A DNA stretch of 64,000 bases, taken from contig OY744605.1 in assembly GCA_963556255.1 (NCBI GenBank), forward strand, positions 12,303,140-12,367,139, in the 5' to 3' direction. The notes under the pieces were generated by a model, which was given only the letters and a program-made list of their open reading frames with translations, was not told the origin of the DNA and ran no database searches. This DNA is from Allolobophora icterica (taxonomy: Eukaryota; Annelida; Clitellata; Crassiclitellata; Lumbricidae). Both the position numbers and the translations under genes were made by a program. Position 1 is the stretch's first letter. Every line of letters begins with the position of its first letter. Of this stretch, positions 1 through 13,000 are shown piece after piece.

Positions 1-1031
1 TACCAACCCAGGACTTCCTCAGCTGCACCCTATTACCCAATCATATAAACGGATTTCTGTACGCATCAAGTCGGTTCCAACATGGCATCAACAATGCATC
101 AAAATGCATTGTGACCCCTGTTGCAATAGCTTCAGACGCCAGGCAATACAGATTAAGTCTGGATATTATCAGCAGAGTTAGCTCTGAGCACCAAGGAGGC
201 CAGGACAATTGGAGCAGTGTACAAGATTTAGATCAGTGGGGCACGTACTCAGCGCGGCGGCAGACCCAAGAAGGTGGCAACCAGCAGACCCAGACAATGC
301 AGAACAGGCGCAATACCACTAAAGCGGCTTGTCACACATGCCGAATAAGACTAATTAGAATGTCATCCTCCTCTCTCTGCCAACCGGACTCGGATCTTCC
401 CTTTACGTCTCTGGACATCCCCTCCAACACGATGCATTGCTCACGAATAAGCTGGTGCACCGTGCTTGGCTTTAGAGTAGTGTTTTATAAATTTGGAGTT
501 TACGATCGACCATGTAATTGACCACACGGGTATTAAACAGGCCCACAATGGCTGAACCTCGGCCCTAGCCATGGAACATGGTGCCAAACATGTCCAAAAA
601 CAAACTGTCACTCAGCGGAGTGGGCTCCTTTGCAGTCTATTTATCTCTGAAATTATAATTACTCATGCGTAAAATATATCTGAAATACAGTACATTATAC
701 TGCTGCATCTGTAGTTAATATATTATCCAAGACCAGATTTAAACTTCACCCGGAATCTCAGAACTGCAGTTTCCAGATAAACTACTAACACTAGTCACTG
801 AATCCAGGAAACTCTATTTAAAACGGAATTTAAACCAAACTATACAAGCACAAGAAATGTAAACTTTGTTCAATTCTTTAGGCAAACATGTGTCAAACAC
901 TTTAGTGAGCACTCATGCATCCAAAAATGTTAGACAAAAATCACAAACAGTGTAATCCAGATATAATGAATAGTCCCTGGTTAACACACAACATTTTAAC
1001 AAAAGTATCATTCAACAACGAGATTTTGTGG
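1..1031. other. Region downstream of NAE1
   Basis: Apart from the LINE tail at 340-515 no gene or structured element was recognised. It should contain the NAE1 3' UTR just below 1032. Confidence 0.5.
340..515 (+). mobile_element. LINE 3' end copy
   Basis: Shares CTCACGAATAAGCTGGTGC and TTTGGAGTTTACGAT with the family at 36600-38028. Confidence 0.55.
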
Positions 1032-4000
1032 TCACAACTTGACTGTCACAGATGTCTGCTTCATTGCATTATAAATGAAGGTGTTGTTGATTGGTAGAAA
1101 CTGATGCGTGATAAGCTTTATCGATTCCTGAGCAGCTGCCCCTCCAAGAAACGACGCAACAGAGTGAAGTTCCGCAGCTCCGTAGCGACAACTGTGACGA
1201 GAAAGTCACAAAACAGAACAATTTGACAAATAAATCTGGAACAGTGTTATGTAATCTTTCTTCTGTTTCAAGGCATTATTGACAGATTTTACACGTTGTA
1301 TTTGAAATATTGGATGGCACAGAGTCAGAGGTAGACCACACAGAGAAGAAGAGCAGTCTCTTAAGCTAGGCCTAAGGCAGTCATGGGTATGCAGTAGGGC
1401 TGTACCAAATAGGCGATTATCACTATTCGGCCGAATACGAATAATTGGACCAATTATTCGGCCGAATACGAATACGAATAGTTTACAAAATAGGTCTACC
1501 GACAACAGTGAAAATTTCAACTGTAAGCAAAAGTTTCAATTCAGTAAATTTAATACATAAATTAAAAGTAAACAGTTGACTACATGTGATTTTTGCACCC
1601 TTCTGCCAGTCTGTGTAAACTAGGAATGGAACTGATTTAACTAAACTTAGAAATTGTCACTTACAGCTCAGTTAACGCATGAATGATGCGTTAACTTTCA
1701 AGAACACCAATCGTTCCATGACCACTATTCATATTCGGTCCGACCGCTACTATTCGACCGAATACCGAATAGCTATTTGGCCCACTATTCGGCCTCAAAG
1801 CGAATATTCGGTACAGCCCTAGTATAGCAACTTTTACTTAACCTCAGCATAAGAGGGTAGATGGCCAGTCCTTCAAGAATGGACACGGAGTAGGTACTTT
1901 AAACCATTACAAACATTAAATAGGCACGTTCAAACACCTCAAAACTCTATTTCTCATTGGCTTTCAAACATCTGGATATCCAACTGCTCGTCCTTCACCT
2001 GGTGACTAACCATGCCCTACATTAGCATTTATGTGTGACTTGTAATAATATTAATGGTGCTGTCAATCAAAGGTCCAGTTGCAAGCCATGTAGAATATGA
2101 ACTACCAGAGTGCATGGTACCTGTGCATGGAACATTATAGAAAACATCAACTTACAACTCGTGTATGTAGTCATCCTTGATAGCTGGAGGCAGAGACCAT
2201 TCTTGCAGCAGCTTATTAACGCAACTCTGCAAACAAATAGCTTGAATATGAATCAAACAAGAAACCAAAGATAATTGCTTGTTAAGAATCTGGCAATTTA
2301 AGTAACGCCGGGTCCAAGAAGACCCAGGTGTTTCTACTCACAGAAAATAAAGCACTTTCACATTATTAAGCAAGTACTTTTAGACACTGAGTAGGTACTC
2401 TAAACCATTATGCAAATACTTAAAAACATTAAATAGGCACGTTCAAACATAAAGCATGTACTCTCACACATTAATCAAGTACTTTAAAACATTAAGCAAG
2501 TACCTTTTGAAATTGAGTACATACTTTAAAACATTATGCACATACTTTCAAACATTAGGCGAGTACTTTCACAGATTGAGTACGTACTTTAAAACATTAC
2601 GCACATGCTTTCACACAATAAGCAAGTATTTTAAACATTAAGCAAGTACTTTGCGACACTGAGCAGGTATTTTAAAACATTATGCATGTATTTTCAAACA
2701 TTAAGCACATAGTTTCAAAAATCAATCAAGTACTTTCACACATTAAGAAGGCACTTTAAAACATTTGGCATTGAAAATACTGAAAAATGATGGCAACTTT
2801 TATTTAATAAAGACTAATCAAAATCTGGCAAGAGGTAACCAAACTATCAAACTCTTACTCGTCGACTTCTACTATTTCAGTACATCCAGGGCATAGGTTT
2901 ACCTTCATCCGTGGAATGTCAGTTTCAATAGTATCCTCATAGTATCCTGGATATCGGTTCCATTCTGCATAGAACCGATCAGCAGCTCTCAACAGAACAT
3001 AGTACAGGACGTCCTCCTCTTCCTCTAAATGATTCGCTACAATTCATCACAGGACAGCATATCACTTACAACCAATGGATATCAACTTAGTAACAAATTC
3101 TCAAGCCTACAGACAATTGACAGTTAAAGCTGTTTGTGTTCATGTCTGACTGTCTGTCTGTCTTCCAGCCTATATGTCAGTATGCCTGCTTCTCTGTCAA
3201 TCTGTCTGTCATCACTTTTCTGTCTGTCTGTGTGTCAGTCTGTTGCTGTCTGTCTGTCTGTGTTTTCTGACATAAAATTTTAAATGAATGCAATTAAGCA
3301 TTAATGTTAAAGCAGTGAGCAGTCCATTTCTACTGAGATTGGTTAGGCAGAGTAAGAAAACTGCAACCTTCAAGATGCAAAAATTATTATATGTTACTGT
3401 ACAATATATGAGCATGTCCAAGAAAAATTTTAAAAACCGGTATGAAAGAATTTGTCAGAAGGCTGTTACACACAAAGCACGTCCGAAAAGCTTCTGCATA
3501 AATTAATAGAGTTGCACCATATATTCCTCAGGAGGTCTCTTGTTAAGTTCAGACTGACTAAAAAAATTATTTTGCATGTAAGAAATCTATTATTTTACAC
3601 CAGACATAACAATTTTAGGTGAGGTTTTATTTGTGAGTTTCGAAACATTTTGCATATGAAATGCATATGTGATGCGGGATCCCAAAACCAGGCGGTTCGT
3701 AAAAATTTACAAAAACTGGGTTTTAATATATATTTTTAGATCTTTTCAAGATCTTTCCAAGATGCTAAGGGTTTTTCTCATGGGTCTAACCGTTACGAAG
3801 ATATGCGGTTTGGAAACCATGCCCTATATGAGAAATTATTTAGAGAAAAATGCCAAAAACAAATACGCATGTAATCTATAATAAAGTCCTTGATTACGAT
3901 AGGTATTGCTTGAGCTTAAGAGCTGAAAATTTTCACAGGTTATAAACACACATGTCTGCCAATATTACAATATTAAATTATGTTATTATTTTTTGTTTTT

Positions 4001-7000
4001 ATTTAATTATTAAGAAACTTTTGGTAACTGACTAAGCTTTCATTCCACTCCACGCAGATACAAAATAGCCCGAGATGCAGCGAGCGACCTTGTTTTGCCC
4101 AATCAGGACTCTAGCATTGCACTCACGCAGATAAAAATAGCCCGAGATGCAGCGCGCGACCTTGTGTTGTCCAATCAGGACTCTAGCATTCGGCATTTAA
4201 ATGATCACGTCATACCAACCAACGGGAAAGAAGATTTGGGGACCGGAGTTTCTTTGCTATTTATGGCACAGGAATTAATTATTCAGCCACGAAAGTCAGC
4301 CAGTCGGTTAAAGGGAATTCCAGGCTTTCAGAAGATGTATGACATCATGGGTATTTCTCAGTCGCTATTTATAACCGCTACGCGCAAAACAATGAAATTG
4401 ACCCGAAAATGAAATCATATTCTTTTACAACTTTGCAATGTTATTCGAATTTGTATGAAAACAACCAATAAATAATCATAAAGACTGCAGAATTATATTC
4501 TTAAAATATTAAACAATGCAATTGTGATATAAAACGCTTTTCGCTAAAAATCAAGATGAAGCGCTATTTTGAGAGATTACTCGTAATAGGTTTTGCCGAC
4601 TTCCGCCTGGTTTTGGAAAATTACATCACATATGTTAAATAGTTGTAACTTTTTACTATTTGTGATAACAATATGTAGTTGTCATTAAAATATTTAGCAT
4701 TTTCAGTTCAATCCACTGCCAAAACCAGCACTAGAATTTTTCCCACTTTGCAAGGAATTTTCAGCTCACATATAGTAAAGTAATACAACAATGAAGAGAC
4801 ACTCCACAACATTAAACTAAATGGCTTTCTGCACTATGACAAGACAAGGCATACCAGAATGGCCAAAACAATTGATGTTAAGCATTGGTCAGTACATGGG
4901 ACACGGTGGTGTAGTGGTATGTTCTGTGCCTTGTAACCAGAGCGTCGCAGGTTCGAATCTACCTCAAGCCACTGCATAGCGACCTTGGACAAGTTGCTCA
5001 TCCACGATTGTCTGTGAGGAGGCAACGGGAAACCACCTCAGTCATCTCATCCCCGTGTGGCATAAAGGCAATGGACCTGCCTTTGGGCAGATAACTCATC
5101 ATCATCATTGGTTAGTATAATTTTTTGCAGACTACGAAATCCTGAGTCATGTGGTACACTGCAAACTGCCGCTCACTCGCTCATGACTGAACGTCATCAA
5201 ACTGTAACTAACCTAGCTCGCTCGTCTTGAATGTCGCTGGATCGTACTCGTTTGCAAGACTGCGACAACGTATAACACGCAGAAATCCAGCGTTTTTACC
5301 TACAAGTTGCCAGAAAATCGTTACTCTATTCTTAAAGAATTCAAAGCCAAGCTGTAATTCTACAGGTAGTCAAAACTTTACCAGTAACATTTGTATATTT
5401 AAACCGATCATAAATAGATTGCAATCTAGACCGGAAATCTAAATTGTAAAGAAATCTTCTAATTCTACAGGTTCACAGTAATTTGAAATCTTGCTTACAA
5501 AATGTTTTGATGTCGTCATCCGTTATGTGATCTTGCGGCTGAAAAGATCAAATTCATAAACTACACAATCACTGGTCAAGTAAAAAACAATACAAACCAA
5601 ATGACACAAATACTACAGCAAATGTCAGTGACATTTGCTACCCACTTACAACACATATTATATACGAGACTCACTATTAATCAAGTACTGGTATGTGCAT
5701 TTATAAGGTTCTATAAAGGTGCTATATAAATGTTGATAAATTTGATACATGCATAAATCACCTTTCAGTTTGTGTGTGTCTGTCTGCCTGTGAATGTGTG
5801 TGTGTGGCTGCCTGTGTCTGTGAATGTGTGTGTGTGTGTGTGTGTGCGTGCGTAAGTCACTCAGGTCTAAACTTGAAGACTCTTTTGTTTTGCCTGTGGC
5901 TTTTCACTCACACCCATCAGGCTTTGACTATTCCATCAGATGATGATATTTGATTACGGCTGATTTACTTCGAGCAACCATCGACTGATGCCTTGTGCAT
6001 TAAGGTAAAGACTTTACAGAAATCGTTTGCTTAGAGTATACACGTAATGTATTAGGAAAATAAATCAGCAGTTAGTAGAGTCCCGAGGATCAGCCCAAAC
6101 ATCCTCTTTTATCATCCCCCTAAAGAAGACACACATGCTATCCATGTAACTCGTATTAGTCTGAACAACGCTTACTTTTCCAGGAGATGACGCTGGACTT
6201 CGGGTGTTTTTCTGAATCGTTAGTGGTTCGTCCTAATGAGAGAAACAGCCTTCATGAAGCCACTAATTGTACAGTAATTTTACCAACAATGGCACAGAAT
6301 ATGTAATAGCTTCATTTTGTAGGGACCGTTGCAGCATATCTTCAAAGACATTGTTCATCTACCTGTGACTACCGTATGTTCATACAGCACGAGGACATAC
6401 CAGTACGCAACTATACACATACGGCAGACAAACACATATGGCACGATATACCGGTATGCAATTATACACATATGGCAGATGAGACTTGTAACAGACATCT
6501 GTATTTTAGTCTGACTTTTATTGGCAGATATTGCGGTACTTCTTAACAGTTTTGTAAATGGATTAAGTGTTTTGTAGATTCAGAAATGGTGCTAACACAT
6601 ATAAAGATTATTTATATCTCATAAAATGTTGGTGCTTTGAAGCGCAAGCAGTTTCTTTGCAGTTCTAAACACAGTGACCTAGACAGTCTCGCACGAAGCC
6701 AAAGCCATACCCTTCCAATCGACTGCAGGAGAGTCTGTACATGGTTTGTCACTACGCTGGTGTCATGGATCGCCTGCTCACGATAAACGTTCTGTAGCTG
6801 GACGTATCTTTCAGAGTCTGATGTCATGTCTGGAATTGTTCCTCTCAGTGGAAGATGACCTAAGCAACCAATCGCAAAACAACTTCAACAAGGTAAGAAA
6901 TGAGGAAACGAGCCGAGGCCATCTATCGGTGGAATAGTAAGCATAGTCACCTGCAATATTAGCTCCTTGGCCTGTTGTGCCTCTGTTTTCGGAAAGCAAA

Positions 7001-10000
7001 GTTTGAAAACCATTATGTGGATTCATCATAACCATGTATGTAAACCAAAATGCGGATAGCAATTGGTATATTAAAGAATATTCTTATCTTATTTGTCCAT
7101 CGCAATGGATTTATAGTTTCAAATTGGGAGTGTGTTAGATTTTAGTTCCTCTTAAATTGGTGCTATACACATTTGCAATTACAATTACATACGTGAGAAT
7201 TCTATTATTTATCACTAATCCCCATTTCTAAACAGTGGTCAACTGGTTAGCATATCAGACTGCTAACCTGAGGATGGAGGTTCAAAAACCCACCAGAGCA
7301 CAAAAATAGATTTCTGCATCACTTCTGAACTCTTCTGTAGTACAAGTAAACTGACTGCACATTGTTGGGAGGCAAGATCAAAGGGCGAGGAAAACGACTG
7401 TTAACTTGCCCTTGCATGTCAAGGGTAAAAAAATGAAGCTGCTAATAATTGACGTATGATTGCAACTGTGGTTAGCTTCAGGGTCGCCATTTTTCAACCA
7501 GTTCCACCACCACCACCACAGGTTGGAGACTAGCCTTGCCCCTCTCCAGAACGTTACCATTTCCACGACCCTGTTAACCATTCATATCTTGGGCCTGTCA
7601 TCACGCTGTGTGTAGCATAACGTTCAGCAGCTGATCGCCTGCCTCCCATCACTACATTACAGTGTTGCTCTTGTTCAAGTACTTATTGTAAGTTGGCATA
7701 TATAGCTTTTCCAGAACAGCTAACAGAATCATAACGACAGTACACGTAGAGAAGAAATGTAGGTATTAGGTAACTCTCCAACCTTCTCCAGAATTTTCTT
7801 TGAAATCCTTAACAGCACGAGCAAGAATCCAGAACGGCTTGCTCTAAAATTCAAACAATTAAAATTAAAGACAACAGAAATCCATGTATGTTAGAACAAG
7901 TAACAGCGCAAGGTTCAAATTACTGCATTACCACCACATCAACAACGTATACTTTTTACCAGCACTGAAATTTGGAGACACTAAACATAAGAAAGATCAT
8001 AACAAATCCACAAGATGTAAACTACATTTACAAATTCTGTCCAATGTGGACTTCACGTTTCAAGATGCACGAATGGAATCAAACTGACCATCTCTTGACC
8101 ATTATATCATTAGTCTCTCTACTCAGTTACGGAAACTGATGTACCTCGTTGTGTAAGTCAGTACAACATTCATCCCGAAATATGGTCTCAATCTCATCAG
8201 GAATCTACAGAACAAAAGAAAACATAAATATAACAATGAACGCTAACAACAACAATGGTCTCAAGAATTAGTTATGACTTTCCAGAGATAGAATATACAT
8301 GGAGAACCGGAGTTTTTTCATTCTAGAGAGATTATTAAATCTGGTATAAAATAATGATAATATTCAGAAGTACAGGAGAGTGATAAAAGCCTAAACCGCC
8401 AAGAATGTTTCAACTGCCGTACTTTAGTCGGAAGCAGTGCTGTGTTGACATTTCGAATTGCTTCTTCAAAATTTTCCTCCTCTTCACGGTTTCCATTTTC
8501 TTTGTACCTCAGGCCTGTATGAGCAAACAGTATGCAGTTTCATCTAGACCACTCCAACATCCTATCAGCAGTCTGACTTGGGCACTTGGAAAAATGCTGA
8601 CAAGTAGAAGAAGAGCAGTCCCTTAAGTTATCCCTGAGGCAGCCATGGGTATGAAGAGTTAGCGACTTCATTTTCTTAGCCTCGGCATATGAAGGCGGGT
8701 GGCTAGTACTCTCCCTTGTCGTCTCATCTTCTCAAAAACAGTGTACATCAGTGTACTCGTTATAGCTGAAATGGCTATGGGGTGCAGACGGAGCAGATAT
8801 CTCGAACCAAATTTTCTGCCCTGGTGGGGATTTGAACCCCCAACAGATTGACAGTCCAGAACCCTAACCACTACACTATCAAGCACCCCTATGCTGATAT
8901 ATTCTGATATGTAATAAATGCAATATTCAACAGCTAACCCTACCTGTGTTTGAGCCAGTTACTCAGTAATGTATAGGAATACAAAACTAATATTCCACTA
9001 TGCATGTGCACTTATCTGACGCAAATAAAGGCTACTTACTTGCTTATTCTTAATCTATACCTTTCTTATACATTAACATTTCATAACATTTTCTTTAATC
9101 TTTAACACATCTAAAGCACTGCAAAAACTATGAGCAGGGCACCAGCTTATCTGCAAGTGCCGCAAATAACACAAATTGAATTGTACACCTTAAATGAAAG
9201 TAACTCCAAAAAGCACGACAACAGCACACAGGACCACATATAAAAAGGAAATGTCCATAAATTTAGGAAAAATCAATAATTACGATGAGCGATCCCTAGT
9301 AAATACCATGGGAGATGACAAACAATATTTTACTATTACTTTCAATCTGTTACATGACATATTCTTACCAGTTTTCATCAACGCCTTTAATTCATTCTTC
9401 TCCTTATAGGTTTTTGGTGCTTCTCCACCATGCTGTAACAAAACAAAACTTTCATGAAAAGTACCTGTGACAAGCTACAGGAATCACAGATGTTCATTGA
9501 TGAAGCAGGTACCTAATGCACAAACCATATAATGTCGAGCAATCTGCCATAGACTTGTTTAGGGTTTCAACACGGAGACTGTCTCACCAAGCAGACTCAA
9601 ACTTATACACTCCAAGCTAAAATGTTGGCACTCAATCGAGAAGCAATTACATTACACAAGGATAAATCGATCATAGTAAACGTAAAGGACAAAAGAGTCA
9701 GTTGGTATGAAATTATAGAATTTAGTAGCCTCTTGTAGTTGTGGGTATAAAATCAATTAAATCATTAATCATCAATCTAAACTTTTGAATTTATGCTGTG
9801 GGGTCATTCCATTCATATAGCTCATGTACTTTCTTTCTTTCTACATTACATTATACTTTCAGGAAGATTGTTTTTTACGATTCTTCATTAGAAATAAGCT
9901 ATATCACAAGTTAAAATAGACATAAACATTTACCTTTTCTTTCCAGATCTGCAGGTACTTATATAGTATGACAAGCCAAGGTGTGTGACTGTGCATCTGC

Positions 10001-13000
10001 AAAGTACGTTTAAAAAATTTTTAATTCTCATATTTATTTTTATTTATTTATTCCGGATATTTCTATAGCGCCTCTCGAAGTCAGCTACTACTCAGAGGCG
10101 CTCCTGACTATAGCATTTGACACTGTGCCAGAATTTTCACGCCGAAGCGCCACGAGCAATTGCGAGTGAAGGACTTGCCCATGGTCCGTACGCAGCGGCT
10201 ACAGTGGGATTCGAACCTGCAACCCTCCGGTCACAAGGCGCCGAACTTACCACTGAGCCACCACGCTCCTTTACTTACATAGACACATCAAATACCAGCC
10301 AATAAATATGAAACATCAATTAATATTATTCTTTCTGCTTCACATAAGACAAGTCGGCCTTGACAACATTTCTTAAGCCAGGAAATAAAGTGAGATTCTT
10401 GAATCATGTTACTTTATGAATGTCTTGATGAAAATTCCGAATTCAATTGAAATTCTAGTGTAGAGAAACTTCTTAAAGTTGAAAATAAAAAAATCTTATA
10501 AGGCAGGATTCAAGTAACTCCCGTCACTTGGGGGAACAATCTATCTACACAGATGACATAGCACAACTGTGATATATATATATATATATATTGTTAGCTT
10601 GTTAGTCTAGAGGTGAAATGTGAGTTAGAATGATACGAGAAATGACAAGAAAAACGAAGACTTTCGCAATATTGATAAAACGTATATTTACACTATGTAC
10701 ATAATTGAAACGATACTCACACATACGAGACAAAAGCAAACGACAAAAGACATACTCTCCAAGAAGACGCCTGCACAAACTCCACAAAGGAAGATACAAC
10801 TCGAGAACCGGCAATTAAACATGAGTAGCGACCACGCAGGGTACACTCTCTGAAAACGACCACAAAAGGGTACTTACAATGCGTGACACAACCAGTGCAC
10901 GTCTTACGCCTTGCTTAACTAAAACCGGTCTCCCCGTAGACACAAGAACACTGCTATATATAGTCAACGAGACCATCCTACATTTAGCTTCAAACGAGGT
11001 GCGTCTTAACTAAGGTTAGAAAGTGCACGTGAGGATGATAATGGCGGGATGGCTGTAGGCCACTCCCAACAGACCCCCCCGACATCGAAAAGAGGAAACA
11101 TTAAAAGTGTTTCCGACCATGCAAAAACTACAAATGTACATGAATTGAAACTATCTCTAAAGTTCATAACATATCAGTCCACTAGAAACGTTTACAACAC
11201 AAAAAAGAATCATCTATGTAGGCTTAATGCAAGAGACCGACAGTCCGTAGAAATCTATGGAAAGTTCGTACATTTAAACTGAGGGGCGACTTAATATGTC
11301 TGGTAACACATTGTCACGACCACGCCGATGCTTAATGTTCAAGGAGTATTGTTGGAGTTCAAGACTCCATCGCAAAAGTTTCGCATTCGAAGGAGCCATG
11401 CGATTTATGAACTGAAGTGGGCTATGGTCCGTATAGACAACCACTGGAGCGGAACCAAAGTACACGCTGAACGCGCGTACACCGACCACCAGCGCAAGTG
11501 CCTCCTTCTCAATTGTCGAATAGCGTACATCAGCCGAACTCAACTTCCGACTCAGGCAGCAGACCGGGTGTTCAATCTCGTCAGTTATCTGAAATAGACA
11601 ACCTCCCAAACAAAAGTACGAAGCATCCACAGCTAAATAAAAGGGTTTGTCAAAATCTGGCGGTTTAAGTATAGGCCGCGAAGCCATCCTAGACTTCAAA
11701 TCAATGAATGCATTCTCAGCCTCAGGAGACCAAGTAAACCGGTGACCTTTCTTAAGTAACAAAGTAAGAGGTAACGTTAACTGAGAGTAATGCGGCAGGA
11801 ACTTGCGGTAATAACCAGCCAAACCCAGAAAAGATTGAACCTGCTTCTTATTTTCAGGATCGGCTACCGTAAGCGCATTCAACTTACGAAAGTCTGTGCA
11901 CAGCCGCAGAGACCCATCCGATTTAGGTACAAGTACTATAGGCAAAGCCCACGCACTTTCGGACTCCTCTACAATGCCTTCTTCAATTAGGCCTTTAATC
12001 TCTTTGTCTACCTGTGCCATACGCTCAGGATGCAACCGATAGGCTGTCTGTCGTACTGGTCGTGCACCAGGTATCAACTCAATACGGTGTGCAATAAGTG
12101 AAGTCTTGCCAGGTACATCGCTAAACACACCCTTAAACGTACTAAGCATGCCCAGCAATTCATCCCATTGCACAAAATCCAAAGGACTATTTGCGACCAC
12201 CTCTTCTAATTTAGGCGACTCAGACACATTCACACTTGCAGGCATATCATGAGCAACGTACAATAACTTAGCACGCGACTGCGTAGGAACAACAATTTTC
12301 GTATACCCTAAATCATCAGGCGTATCTAAATCCTTCCACTGCCTCACCAAAATTCCGTTAGCAATCGAATACGATTGGCGTTCCATATACTGCCCATCCC
12401 TTTGTTCAACCCGCTGATACAAGGGAAGCAAAGACGTATCGGCTTTCTGCATATCAATTAAAGTCTCGCGCGACACTACATTGGTTAAATCAGCATGCAC
12501 TGCAGTAGACTCTTTGAATAAGGCACTCAAGTCTACGTCTAACTGCACATTTATATCAGCAGACTTATCTTCTACAGATTGAGTATGCGACACAGGTAAT
12601 GAGCCAGAATCGGTCAATTTAACTTGAGCGCGTGTAGTCACTCCCACATTTATCTCATCTTGTGGACTATTCAAGTCGTTACCAATTAGAACGTGAATGC
12701 CAGGTGGCAAATGGTCTACCAACCCACATAAGATGGTGCCGTTAGCAAATTTAGACTCAACTCGAATTTCAACCAAAGGAACACGAAGCGTGACACCCGA
12801 GATACCTCTAATAAGGCGAACCTCACCGGTGTAACAGAACTCATTAGCATGCAATAATTCCTTGCTAGCCAAGCTTTGCAAAGAACCAGTATCTCTTAAC
12901 ACAACAATATTGCGAGAAAGTCCAGTGGGCGTATACACATAGCCAGACGAACAGAATGACAAGTAGCCAGCGTCGACCATTTTAGTCGGCCCATCCTTCA

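Noticed and set aside
4894..4970. tRNA gene
   Set aside because: A- and B-boxes are present, but the acceptor stem does not close and a SINE body follows.
8780..8888. tRNA gene on the minus strand
   Set aside because: Only the promoter boxes fit; it is the head of a SINE.
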